From: Anaeramoeba ignava | Lineage: Eukaryota > Metamonada > Anaeramoebidae | Assembly: GCA_028826165.1 (NCBI GenBank) | Contig: JAPDFW010000055.1 | Span: forward strand, 501,001 to 565,000 | Reading direction: 5' to 3' | DNA length: 64,000 bases | Shown here: positions 23,188 to 36,145 of the stretch, piece after piece | Layout of the letters: each line of letters begins with the position of its first letter | How positions within the stretch are numbered: the first letter of the stretch is position 1 | Notes under the pieces: model-generated | Told to the model about the DNA's origin: nothing | The model's input: only the letters and a program-made list of their open reading frames with translations | The model's database searches: none | Program-made: the position numbers and the translations under genes

Positions 23188-25787
23188 ATGAAAAAAATAA
23201 TAAAAATTAAAGGAAATGATTTTCAATCTTGGAAGAAATACAATCAAAAAAAATCAAAAAAAAACTTAAAAGAAATAGGAAAATTTGATATTCTTATACA
23301 AGAAATGTGGAGTTTATTTATTTACAATCAAAATGGAAGAATTGGATTAAATGAAAATGAAAAAGAAGAAGAAAATTTTACATTTAAAAAAGAATTACAA
23401 AAAGAAATGAAAAATTTTAAGTCAAAACAAAAAGAAAATCAAAAACAAAAACAAAAACAAAAACAAAAAGAAAAACAAAAAGAAAATCAAAAACAAAATC
23501 AAAATGAAAATCAAAATTTAAATCAAAATGAAAATGGATTTGGATTTGAATTTAATTTAGAAAATGAATCGGAAATAGAAATTCAATCAGAAAAAGAATT
23601 GGAAAGTTTTGAAAAAGATTTAATAAAACAGGAATCTATTACTCCCAAAGTTGATTTAAATACTAAAAAGCACATTATGAGTAATTTAAATTCATTTCTC
23701 GGTATTGATCCAAATCAAATTTCAACTTCATTTGAAGAAATGGAAGATCCATACGGTGAAACAACACCAAATGATTCACAACAAATACCAAAAAACTCAA
23801 AGACAAAATCAAAATCAAATAAACCAAAAGAAAAAAATTCAGATTCAGATTCAGATTCAGAACTATTTGACTCAATAGATAATAAACCAAAATCAAAACA
23901 AAAAAAACCAAAATCAAAACAAAAAGAACCAAAAGATTCACTTAAAAAATCAAAAAAAAAAGGAGAAACAAGTAATGAAGATAAAAATAAAAATGAAAAT
24001 GAAAGATGAAAATGAAAATGAAGATGAAAATGAAAATGAAAATGAAAATGAAAATGAAAATGAAAATGAAAATGAAAATGAAAATGAAAATGAAGAAAAT
24101 AATAATGAGAAAAACTCAAATAAACCTTCTTTCTCAGAATCAAATTCCAATTCAGATTCAGAATCATCTAAAACATCAGATGATGAAAACAAAGAAAAAG
24201 GAAAAGGAAAAGGAAAAGGAAAAGGAAAAGGAAAAGAAACAAATCAAGAAACAAAGAAAAAATCAAAATCAAAATCAAAATCAAAACCAAAATCAAAATC
24301 AAAATCAAAATCAAAATCAAATTCAAAACCAAAATTAAAATCAGATTCAAAATCAAAATCAAAATCAAAACAAAAGCCAAAATCAAAATCAAAATCAAAA
24401 CCAAAATCAGATTCAGAACCATTTAGCAAATCAGATCATGAAAACAAAGAAAAATCAAAATCAAAATCAAAATCAAAATCAAAATCAAAATCAAAATCAA
24501 AATCAAAATCAAAATCAAAATCAAAATCAAAACCAAAAATCAGATTCAGAACCATTTAGCAAATCAGATCATGAAAACAAAGAAAAATCAAAATCAAAAT
24601 CAAAATCAAAATCAAAATCAAAATCAAAATCAAAATCAAAACAAAAGCCAAAATCAAAATCAAAATCAAAACCAAAATCAGATTCAGAACCATTTAGCAA
24701 ATCAGATCATGAAAACAAAGAAAAATCAAAATCAAAACAAAAACAAAAACCAAAATCAAAATCAAAATCAAAATCAAAATCAAAATCAGATTCAGAAACA
24801 TTTAGCAAATCAGATCATGAAAACAAAGAAAAATCAAAATCAAAATCAAAATCAAAATCAAAATCAAAATCAAAATCAAAACAAAAGCCAAAATCAAAAT
24901 CAAAATCAAAACCAAAATCAGATTCAGAACCATTTAGCAAATCAGATCATGAAAACAAAGAAAAATCAAAATCAAAACAAAAACAAAAACCAAAATCAAA
25001 ATCAAAATCAAAACCAAAACCAAAATCAGATTCAGAACCATTTAGCAAATCAGATCATGAAAAAAAAGAAAAATCAAAATCAAATTCAAAATCAAAATCA
25101 AAATCAGATTCAGATCCATTTAGCAAATCAGATCATGAAAAAGAAAAAGAAAAAGAAAAAGAAAAAGAAAAAGAAACAGAAACAGAAACAGAAACAGAAA
25201 CAGAAACAAACCAAGAAACAGCAAAAAAATCAAAATCAAAATCAGATTCAGAATTATTTAACTCATCAGATGATGAAAAAACAGAAAAACAAAAGGAAAA
25301 AGAAACAAATCAAGAAACACTAAACACATCTCAAACATCAAAAAAACAAAATGGAGAAACAAATGAAAATGAAGATGAAGATGATGATGAAGATGAGGAT
25401 GAGAAAAACTCAAATAAACCTTCTTTCTCAGAATCAAATTCCAATTCAGATTCAGAATCATCTAAAACATCAGATGATGAAAAAAAAGATAAAGAAAAAG
25501 ATAAAGAAAAAGGAAAAGAAAAAGAAACAAATCAAGAAACAAATCAAGAAACAAATCAAGAAACAAAGAAAAAATCAAATTCAAAATCAAAATCAAATTC
25601 AAAATCAGATTCAAAATCAAAATCAAAATCAAAATCAAAATCAAAATCAAAATCAAATTCAAAATCAAAATCAGATTCAAAATCAAAATCAAAATCAAAT
25701 TCAAAATCAAAATCAAATTCAAAATCAAAATCAAAATCAGAATCAGATTCAGAATCAAAAACCAAAACAGAATCTGATTCAGATTAA
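23188..25787 (+). CDS. Lys/Ser/Glu-rich low-complexity protein, frame broken twice
   Basis: Begins at ATG 23188. Residues 1-75 are of normal complexity (contains [20 protein letters not shown]), and another ordered part lies near residues 155-195 ([20 protein letters not shown]). The rest is (KQ)n, (EN)n, (KS)n and (GK)n with a repeated block reading [20 protein letters not shown]. The reading frame moves by +1 near 24005 and again near 24537. In both places the DNA has one more A than the sister repeats, so sequencing or assembly indels are likely. Read as one gene it would be about 865 aa, ending SDSD. Acidic-basic Ser-rich repeats resemble nucleolar Nopp140/Srp40-type proteins, but I see no diagnostic domain and leave the function open. 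Confidence 0.6.
24380..25150 (+). repeat. Coding repeat, [15 protein letters not shown] blocks
   Basis: At least six tandem blocks, each an (TCAAAA)n tract followed by CAGATTCAGAACCATTTAGC and ATCAGATCATGAAAACAAAG. Block length varies by hexamer number. One block (near 24537) has an extra A that breaks the frame. Confidence 0.85.
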
Positions 25788-25930
25788 AAATCAAATTTTT
25801 TTCATTTTAATCAAATTAAGTGATTCAAATCAATAAAACGGAAAAAAATTTAAAAAGAAACAATTCAATTTTTTCAAAAAGTTTTTGTTTTTATTGTTGT
25901 TTTTATTGTTGTTGTTTTTATTGTTTTTGT

Positions 25931-25942
25931 TCCACTTTTTTT
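25931..25942. promoter_or_regulatory. Recurrent TTCCACTTTTT element between convergent genes
   Basis: TTCCACTTTTTT sits 16 bp from the stop codon of the giant minus-strand gene and about 140 bp after the Lys/Ser-rich gene. Confidence 0.35.
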
Positions 25943-25957
25943 AAAAAGAAAAAATAA

Positions 25958-28900
25958 TCATTTGCGATTAAAATTTTGAACTTCATATTCAATAACGAAA
26001 CGAGGTAAAACTTGTTGTTGAAGAAAAACACCAATTTCATCACCTTCAATTTGTTCAATTTCTTCTTGAACCAAAGGATAAAAAGATCTTCTTGGTCTTG
26101 AATTAAAATCTTTTGATTTAATAAAGAAATTTCTGTTTTTCTGTTTAAATTTAACAAGAGTATAATGAGAATCAAAACCATCTTGAATAGATCTACCACA
26201 ATCCACTTTAGAAACAGGATAAGGAAGACCCAAGATAACCCAACACATGATAAGTTTAAAAGAATTTGATTTTAAATTTGATTGAGATTTTGATTGAGAT
26301 TTTGATTGAGATTTTAAATTTAAATTTGAATTGAAATTTGATTTGAAATTTGATTGAGATTTTGGATCATGATAATAATTTTCCTTTTCTTTAAGCATCC
26401 GTTGTGTTGTGATTTGCAAATAATATTGTCCATAAGAAGGTTCTTGTGTTAAATAAATTGCTTTTCCAAAATAACCTGGATCAGTTGTTGATAAATTCAA
26501 AATCCCTTTTGCGCAAATACTCTGAATAAATTGTTCATCTGTTCCATGAAAAGCAACAATAGGGTTTTCTTGCCAGCCTTTAAGAAGACCATCGGCATTC
26601 CACAAGTGATTTAAATATAAAGATCCAAGTTGGTCTTCTGGATGAAGAAATTGATAATATTGCACAAAATTCACATCCTTTCCAAATGCGCTTGTTTTGG
26701 ATTTTGAAGATTGAGAGATCCTGGTTCTTTCGCTTTCAAAAGCCTTTTCAAGTTGGCTATTAATGATAACAGAAACCCTTTTGACTTTATAAACATGTTG
26801 TTTGTCTTCTCCAACAAAACGATAAAATGCTGCTTCCGCTTTGAGAAATAAAAATGCAGCATAGCTTGAATCACCCACTGCATGGGGTCTTGAAATGTGG
26901 ACGAGATTGGCAACCGTTTTTCCTGTGGTTTCGTCCTTGATATTCTCGATTCCATCGAGTAATTCTTGAGATGAAAATAAAGAGTAATTATCAATCTTGT
27001 AATAATAATCCTCTTCCTTATTGATTTTGGAAATGGTTTCTCTTAACTGATAAAATGACGGTCTTTTCCGCGATATTTCATGCAGACATTCAAGCACAAG
27101 CTCTCTTATAAAATAGGGGATGTCTTCGGGAAATTTCAACACCGAAAAAAGTGATGCAAACGGTTTCTTCCCAGTGAACAGCTCATAAACAACAACTCCA
27201 AAACTATAAACATCCGATTTCTCCCCGTATTTCCTTTCTTTCAATATCTCGGGCGCAATGTATTCAATTGTCCCAACAATATTTCCTGTCATTGTTGTCG
27301 ACCTATCTGAGATAAATGGTCTTGACAACCCGAAATCGCAAATTTTGCAGTTTAAATTTTCATCTAATAAAATATTGCTTGGTTTCAAATCCAAATGCAA
27401 AATATTTTGCGAGTGCAAATAGCACATCCCCTTCACAATTTGCTGCATGATCCGTATTTTATCCTCAATGCTTTGCTTTCCTTGATATTTCTCTGTTTTG
27501 TTTTCAATATAATCTCTTAAACTTCCTCCAGAAATGAATTCAGTGACTAAACAATTTTCTTTGTTTTCTGTTTGAAATACTCCTATAAATTTCACAATAT
27601 TTTCATGTCTGATGATGCTTAGTGTTGAAACTTCTGACTCAAACATTTTTTGGTTTTCAGCACTAATTTTTTTGATAGCAACATCGATTGAACTAAATTA
27701 TTAATATTTATAATTTGAAATTTTAATTTTCAATTTTGAATTTTTAATTATAAAATGGAAAATTCAATTCCTACCGATATTTCCCATGCTCAACAACAGA
27801 ATTATGCTCCTTATCAATTAACCCCAAAATGCTAATTTCGTTTGAATCCAAAAACCTTCTTTCAGGTAATATTTTCACCCTGAAAATCCTTCCTTTGACT
27901 TCCCTTTTCCCCAAAACATTCAATTCAATCATATATTGCCCATTAAAATTAGGTTTATATTTCACTTTATATTCTCCATTTCCACAATCAAAAACCTCCA
28001 AGGGTTCATTAATAGTTGATATAAATGCGGTTATTTTTTCGCCTCCTTTTTCAATTTGATTTCCATGTTTATCACAAGCTTGAATGATAAATTCTGTTTC
28101 GTGATTTTCTGTTGTTGTAAATGCATTTTCTCCACGAATTATTGATTGACAAATATCAATTTCTCCTGGTAAAACATCCACATCACAAAATTCTTGTTTT
28201 AAAGTTTTTCTATTAATTTTCACAACCAAATACACTCTTCCTGAAATTGTTGGTGTTGCAAGAAGAGTGTAACTTCCATCATCATTATCAATTACATCTC
28301 CTTGAATTAAATTTGGTTTTTCTTCCTTTTGATTTCCATTTTCATTTTCATTTTCATTTTCATTTTGATTTTTTCCATTTTCTGGATATTTTAAATAAAA
28401 TTCAATTAAATTTCCTGATCCTCCATTTATTATTTTCTTTCCTTTTCTTGAAATTGTTTGAAGAGTAAATTCTGCGCTTTTTCCTGAATAAATCTGATAA
28501 AAATTAAAAATAATAAATACTAAATATTAAATGAATAAAAAAATATTTACTTTGAAAATTTGCTTTGGATTTTCCATAAATTCAATAATTTTGGATTTCT
28601 TAGAAGAAGGAATATCCAAAGTTTGGAAAGTGAAATTTTCAGACCATTTTCCATCACCATAAGAATTATGGGCACGAATACGAATATAGTATTTTGTTGA
28701 AGGTTTGAGTTGATTGATCAAAAAGAAATTCTGATTGGATTTAAAAGTGGAAATGATTTTTTGAGAAGAAGAAAACTCCTTCAATTGAATTTCATAATAC
28801 TCAATATCAGATCCGTTTGATTCAGGGATTTTCCAAGACAAATTAAGTTGAGAAACAGTGATATCTGAGACAGAAATGTATTCAGTCATGATTTTTTCAG

Positions 28901-31900
28901 GATGTGAAACTGCAAGTGTCCAAAAACTTTGCCAATCTGTCCAATTTGTCCAATCAACAGTGTTATAAGCACAAATACGTGCCTTGTATTCTGTTTTGGG
29001 AAGCAGATCTTTGAGCTGCATTTTTGTTGAGAAGGTTTGGTGTTGCGTGATTGTTTCTTTTGTTTTTGTTTCCATAATTTCAAGTCGATAAAGAATCGCT
29101 CCATATTTAAAGAAGAAATTTTCCATTCCAAATTTTTTGCTCATGTCAATAGACACATTGCGATTATTCTCTCCATTTTCTTGTGAGTTTAAATTCCAAT
29201 ATAAATGTAACGATGTTGGACGCGGTGAGCATCTCATCTCAATTTTCAGAATTGAATAATGAATAACTGCACGTGGTAAAATTTGCTCATTGCGTTTGGC
29301 TTCAATTAATCCTCCAATTGAATGCTCTTCTTTCAATGCTGGGAATAAATTTTCTTTTGATAAACCCCAAAGATTCGGATCTGTTAAAACTTGTTGTTTT
29401 CTTGCCTTTTGAACAGTTTTTTTCGAAAGAAGCGCAAAATTTGAATCAAATTCTTGCTCTTCAACATCACTTCTCATTTTTGGATAAATTAATCCCATAT
29501 TGACTGTGCAAAATAAAGCCTTTTTGTTTGTTTTGCTAAGATCAACAAATGAAAAAGATTCTTGATCAATTTCCTTCTGATCTTTTGTTACTGTTATTGT
29601 TTTTGCTTTTGTTTTTGCTTTTGTTTTTGTTTTGGATTTTGGGGAAACAATTTTGATTTTCTCATTTTGTATTGATAAAGCTCCTCCCATTCCATCTCCA
29701 TGAAAAAATGAAACTCTTTCTCCATTTTGTGTAGAAAATCCGTTGGAAATGATTTTGGAAACATTCTGTTGATCCACAAACTTCCAGCAATTGATGGGAT
29801 GTTCAAGATGAATTTCAAAAACACCAGAATATAAATCAAGAAGACTTTGTAAATAAGAAGATCCAAGAAGAATTAATTTTTGAGAATATCCTTTGTTTCC
29901 ATTCGAGTTATTTTCATTATTTGGAGAATTCGTAAAGGGAGATGAAGTGATTGGTGCTTGAAGATTTGTGTTTTTGGATTGGTTTGTTGTATCGTTGTTT
30001 GGGGATGTTGATGAACAAATATCAATGAAAGAGTTAATGATTGTTCTTGATGGATTATTCTGAGAAATTCGGGAAAGTATTTTCATTTTTTCAATCAGAA
30101 ATTGTCTTAAAAGATGCGGTGTGTGTATTAAAGATATTGATGTTACTCGATATATATCTCTTGATTTGCCGATGAATTTGAGAAAAGAGGTTTCAATTTC
30201 GGAAAATATTTGGGATGGAATTTGACGCGGTTCTGAATCAATAATGGGTGCAAAATTAAATGAATTTTTTCTATTAATTGGATCGAGTTTTGTTGTTGAA
30301 AATTCTTCATCCATTAAATTCTCAAAATTTTTCCGATTTTGTATTAAAGAATCCCAAAAAATGGATCGATAAAGATGAACAAGAAATCCAATCACAGTTT
30401 TTCCATCTGATTCAACAATCGGATCGATATTTTCATTGGGGATATTGAATAAAATATCGTCGATAGGAAATTGCACAATATTTGGGGAAACGCACTGCAA
30501 AATATATATGATTCTTTCAAGAGATGGATATTGAATATCAAAATTATAAGACATTGTGTCTGCAACAACGTTTTTCATCAAAGAAAGCCAAGGAACAAGA
30601 TTCCGTGAAGATGGATCAATTCCTGAAAGAACTTGCTTCATTAAAACAACAAATGCGAAGATATCAGTTCGCATCCCATAAATGGAAGGATTTTCCGAAT
30701 TGTCATAACTGAAATATGAATTATCATTAGAAAGTAAAAATTGTGAATCAAGAGATCCAAATAAACTCAGTTTGCCCCGATTTTCCGCTGTTACTCTTAT
30801 GCTTTTTGTCTTGATTCTCCCGTGAACAATTCCTTTTCCGTGAAGATATAAAATTGCATAAGCAATATCCAGTAATATTTGGATTTTCACATCATCTGAT
30901 TGAATTTGCTTATTTTCAATTAAATCAAGAATCGAGTTCTCAATAAATTCTGTTGCGATCCAATGCTGTTCTTGGTCAGATTTTGTCGCAATAATTTGGC
31001 AAATATGCGGATGCGATACGGAACTCATGTTGATGATTCTGCGAGATACTGCCATTGAATGATGAGGCAGTAATTTTGGGAAATAAATCACAAAAACAAG
31101 ATTTCCATCAAGAATTGCTTGATATTTAATATAAGAAGGCGTTTGATTCTTGAAATAAACATCAAAACCTGTATTTTCATTGAATTGATGAGAATAGTTC
31201 GAAATTCTTGTTTCTTGTTGAGTTTGATCTTGATTTTTCTCGTTTGATTTGGTGATTTTTTGGAGAGAAGAAAGCGAATTGATATCAAGAACAGAATTAG
31301 GAAAACAACTTGTAGAAAATGTTCTCCATTGACCCAAAACAGAGACAAAAAAGAAAAGTTTTCCTGGAAAAAACGGAGTGTATTTCGATACATAACTCCC
31401 ATCTTCATTATCAAGAGTCTGTGATGAGATGATCTCCATATTGCTACTTTTGATAAGAACATTAAGACCAACTCCACCGTTGTTGATCCTGTTTCCATAT
31501 TCATCCGCAAGATGTATTTTGAATTCTGAAGCGTTTCTTGTGAAAAGAGGAACACCAGGCTCAAATCCATTTCCAGAAACAACGCTTCGATCCAAATTGA
31601 TTTTTCCAGATAAAACTTCAATTTCAAATGCTTGAGAATTTCCTGTTAAAATATTGACATTTTGATTTGCAATTTGTTGCTCTTTTTTTTCTTTTGATTC
31701 AATGGAAATATTTTCATCGTTTTCTGTTGGTTTTTTGGGTTCATCCTGATTTGGATCAGAATCAGTTTCAGATTCACTTTGAATAATGTTCGATTTGAGG
31801 GAATTTGAAGATATTGATTGAATATCAATTTTCTGAGAAACTGAATAATAAACATAAAGTTTTAAAGAGCATACTTCTTTTGGGAAATATATTAAAGAAT

Positions 31901-34029
31901 AAGTTCCATCTAAATTATCAATAACTTCGCCATTTGAATATGAATTTGTGTTGGAATCTAAATTGGAATCAGTTTCTTGATTATGGAATATCTTTTCCAC
32001 AAAAAAAGAAACAAAATCACTACATCCTCCATTAAAAATTCTCTGATTTTTATCGTCAAATGATTCTAAAGTAAATTCAATTTTTTCTCCTGTAACATAT
32101 TTTTTTTTCCTTTGAAATATTGCTTGTTCTTGTGAATGAATTTTGAGAAAACTTGCTAAACGGAAAGACTTGTAATTGCTCCAATCAGAATAACCTGCTA
32201 AATTTTGGATCTGATTCTGAAAAAATAGGTTGTTTTTTGTGGATCAACTCCTTCAACAAGATAACTAAATTCGTTTGTTTTTCTCAATGATTTTTCTTTA
32301 CTTGGTTCAATTTCAATTTCAAATTCAATCTGATTTTGGGAATTTTTCCCGTCATTAAGAGGCGATTTCCAAGATAAAAGCAAATTATTTCTTGAGTTCA
32401 TTTTGCAAAAAACAGTTGAAATTTTGGAAAGCGGTAAAATTCCTTTTGATGCATTTTTAAGAAGTTCAATAACTTCAACATGTTTGTTTTTTGTTGCAAG
32501 TTTTTGAGGAGTTGAGCCAAACATTCCGCTTGAGTTTTTGGCTTTGGGATTAGCGTTGTTTGCAAGAAGCAAAGAAACTACCTCTAAATTTCCTGAAATT
32601 ACTGCATAATGAAGAGGTGTATTTGAATGATTTTTTTCGTCTTTAAAATTTATATTGATTCCGTATTCCAAAAGAAATCTAATCCCAGGAATATTGTTGT
32701 CTTGAATGCATTTGAGAAGGATATCAAACATGTTTGTGTTAGCAGAAGATATCTGCTGGACTATTTTTTGCAATTCGGGATTTTTGGATTTTTCGATATT
32801 TAATTCTTGATATAAATTCATGCATTCTTTTAAATAATTTATAATTGTGGAAAAATTCCATCGTTTGTCAGCATCAGAATCCCAGCATTGTCTCATAACA
32901 CGAAGTAATTTATGTCTGATCAGCGTTGAGAATTGCTGTTGATTGATTTTGGGTCGTAAATTTTCTTTGAGAATTTTGGAGTTGATTTCAGAATTTGGAA
33001 CAAAATTTTCCAAAAAACGTTTTCCGGTAATCAACTCAAATATTAAGAAAGCAAGACTAAAAGAAGTGGTTTTCTCAGTTCTTTTGCGATTTACGAATGT
33101 TTCTGGTGCGTGAATTGATGGGTCTCGATAAACATTTAAATCGGCATTTTTTTTGTTATTTTGAATAAGATTTTGTTCCTCTTGATTTTCTTGATCGGAA
33201 TTTTGATTGTTTTTTTGTTCTTCAATAACCCCAGTAAGCATTTCAGCAACAACTTCAGAATGAGTGAGAAAAACACAACTTTGATTGCCAGATTTGCGTC
33301 AATCAAAACAGAATCGGAAGAAAATTGATTAAAATGAAGATCATTTTTAATAAAAAATTCAGTTGCTTTTGAGATTTGGATGAGAATATTCAAAATATCG
33401 AAATCTGAAAGCTTTTTATACATATCATTGTTGATAAAATCGTGAAGAGTTTTTGAATTGGGGAAGATCTCTGTGACAATTGCATTTGGTTCAGTTACAA
33501 AACCGAATGTGTGAATGATATTTTGATTTGAAGAAAGAAGGTGAAGTTTTTGAATTTCGCGGATGCTTTGCTTTGTGAAAGATCTGCTTTGCTTGAGCAT
33601 CCTGAACATTGCAGGTTTTTCTTGGAAAGTTCCCTCAAAGATTGTTGTCAAAGGCATGCTTTCAATTTCTTTATTCATTTCTGTTGATTTAATGTCAAGT
33701 TGACCTGGAAATGAAAGAAAATTCCAATATGTATTTGTTTTTGATAAAGAAACAAATTGTTCATAAATTGATAGAATTTGGCTCAATTCGCTAAATATGA
33801 ATGTGGAAAGTGATTGTGATGTTTCTTCTGTGGTTTGATTATCAAATAATTTGTCAAAATTGCAGGAAAAATAAAGTTTATGAAGAATTCCTTTTGGTTC
33901 ATTTTCTTCAAAATTTTTTGTTAATGTTTCAATTTCTGTTTCAGAAATTATTTTTTGTGAATTTAATAATAAAGATCGAATTAAACGAATTAATTTTATA
34001 TCATTTTTTGTTGTAATTAAAAAATTCAT
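25958..34029 (-). CDS. Giant kinase/ankyrin/FN3/filamin/ADP-ribosyltransferase protein
   Basis: One gene of about 2640 codons reading from ATG 34029. Introns are 28551-28494 (58 bp, GTAAAT) and 27774-27693 (82 bp, GTAGGA). Modules in order, by genome position: pseudokinase (33.6-32.8 kb; no HRD or DFG, keeps APE); ankyrin repeats (32.73-32.44); fibronectin III (to 32.17); two filamin-type Ig repeats (32.1-31.3); second pseudokinase (31.2-30.45; HGRIK for HRDLK); degenerate ART-like domain (29.85-29.25); two fibronectin III domains (to 28.6); two filamin repeats (28.5-27.87); a kinase with VAIKK, HLDLKPSN, CDFG and APE; and a PARP-like ART with FHGT, KAIYLTQ and DEIGVF, matching the H-Y-E triad. 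Frames shift near 33280 and 32205, each consistent with one missing base. Expected: a cytosolic scaffold joining phosphorylation and ADP-ribosylation. Confidence 0.75.
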
Positions 34030-34260
34030 TTTAAAAATGAAAATAAAAATAAAAATGAAAAATCAATTTTTTCTTTTGTTTTTTTTTTTTAAAAGAAGTA
34101 AAAAAAAAAATGGAATAAAAATTTGAAAAGAATTTCCAAAAAAATTAAAACAAAAAAAAAAAGGAAATTTAATTAATTGCTTTTTCTTTTTCTTTTTAAA
34201 TTTTTTGTTCTTCTTTTTTTTTTTTTATTCCATTCCATTTTTTTTTTCAATTCTTTTCTA
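34030..34260. other. Short AT-rich spacer
   Basis: Spacer upstream of the giant gene and downstream of eIF4E. It is poly-A/T rich with no coding signal. Confidence 0.4.
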
Positions 34261-36145
34261 TTAGATTTTGTATTTAGGTTGATTTCCTCTTTGTTGTTTA
34301 GGTCTATCTGAATGGAAACAAAAAGTAATATTTTCAGAAAATCCTTCCAAATCTGTTTTAAAATGTCGACTTTTCAAATTAATTAAAATTAATAAATAAA
34401 ATTAAATTATCAATAAATTTAATAAATTTAATAAATTTACCCAATTTTCATTTGATTTTCTTCATCTGAAAATTTTGTCCAAAGTGAAATACGACAAAAA
34501 GCTGGTCTAATTGTAACAGCAGCACCACATACAAGTTCTGAATTTGGGAATTGTTCTCCAATTAAAGATAATGACTAAAACAAATTTTTTTTTCAAAATG
34601 TCAAATTAATTCAAAAAAGTTTTTAAAATTTTCCAAAATGTCAAATTAATTCAAAAAAAAAATTTAAAATTTTTTTACAATATTTTTCCATGCATTATCA
34701 ATTCTTTCAGACCAATTTCTATTTCTTGATTTGGGGTTAGGTTTTTTTACTTGAATTTGCCAAGAACCTCCATCTTTATTCTCAATATCTTCCCATTCTG
34801 GTAAAATTCCATCTTTAAATAAAAATAATTGATTCCAATTTTCAATTTCACTTGGTTTTCTAATATTATCAACTAAACCCCAAAATTCTTCAACCTAAAT
34901 TTTATAAATGAATTTTAATTTTAATATAAATTTTAATTTTAATTTTAATTTTAATTTTAATTTTAATTTTATAAATGAATTTTAATTTTAATTTTAATTT
35001 TAATTTTAATTTTAATTTTAATTTTAATTTTAATTTTAATTTTAATTTTAATTTTAATTTTAATTTTAATTTTAATTTTAATTTTAATTTTAATTTTAAT
35101 TTTAATTTTTAATTTTAATTTTAATTTTAATTTTAATTTTAATTTTAATTTTTAATTTTAATTTTAATTTTAATTTTAATTTTAATTTTAATTTTAATTT
35201 TAATTTTTAATTTTAATTTTAATTTTAATTTTAATTTTAATTTTAATTTTAATTTTAATTTTAATAATTTTAATTTTAAAATTTAATTTTAATTTTAATT
35301 TTAATTTTAATTTTAATTTTTAATTTTAATTTTTAATTTTAATTTTAATTTTAATTTTAAATTTTAATTTTAATTTTAATTTTAATTTTAATTTTAATTT
35401 TTAATTTTAATTTTAATTTTTAATTTTAATTTTAATTTTAATTTTAATTTTAATTTTAATTTTAATTTTAATTTTAATTTTAATTTTAATTTTAATTTTT
35501 AATTTTAATTTTAATTTAATTTTAATTTTAATTTTAATTTTAATTTTAATTTTTTTAATTTTAATTTTTAATTTTAATTTTAATTTTAATTTTAATTTTA
35601 ATTTTAATTTTAATTTTATAATTTAATTTTAATTTTAATTTTAATTTTAATTTTAATTTTAATTTTAATTTTAATTTTAATTTTAATTTTAATTTTAATT
35701 TTAATTTTAATTTTAATTTTAATTTTAATTTTAAAATTTTAATTTTAATTTTAATTTTAATTTTAATTTTAATTTTAATTTTAATTTTTAATTTTAATTT
35801 TAATTTTAATTTTAATTTTAATTTTAATTTTAATTTTAATTTTAATTTTAATTTTATAAATTTAATTTGATTTTAATTTTAATATTAATTTTAAAATGAA
35901 TTTTAATTATAATATACAGTTTCACATTTATAAATTTTAACTAATTGAGATTGCCAATCATTTTGAGCAGTTTGTTTCTTTTGAACCATTGCCCAAAAAA
36001 CCCAAGGAGAATGAAGAGGATGAGTAATTGAAAAATCATCAACATTTGGAGTTTGTGTCATTTGACTTATTGTTTCTTGATTTGTTTCTTGATTTGTTTC
36101 TTTTTTTTCTTTTGAATTGTTTTGTTGAATTGTTTTTTCCATCAT
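34261..36145 (-). CDS. EIF4E: Translation initiation factor 4E, four exons
   Basis: Exons 36145-35918, 34894-34679, 34574-34441 and 34369-34261 give 228 aa (human 217). Donors are GTATAT, GTAAAA and GTAAAT. After an N-terminal polar extension with NQET repeats, the family landmarks follow: HPLHSPWVFWAMV, a Trp in NDWQSQL, VEEFWGLVDNI, LPEWEDIENKDGGSW, then LIGEQFPNSELVCGAAV and ISLWTKF. The Trp residues that stack on the mRNA cap (WQSQL and EWED) are present. The protein binds the 5' cap to start translation. Intron 1 is 1023 bp of TTTTAA hexamers, while introns 2 and 3 are 104 and 71 bp. The 5' end may use either of two adjacent ATGs at 36145 and 36142. Confidence 0.93.
34895..35917 (-). repeat. 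TTTTAA hexamer repeats filling eIF4E intron 1
   Basis: About 1 kb of very pure TTTTAA (AATTTT) with rare one-base length changes. The same hexamer follows several RCC1-BTB genes further right. Confidence 0.93.

Noticed and set aside
25958..27646. Stand-alone kinase-ART gene
   Set aside because: Its kinase lacks the N-lobe unless joined across the 82 bp intron to the filamin exon; VAIKK appears only after the join.
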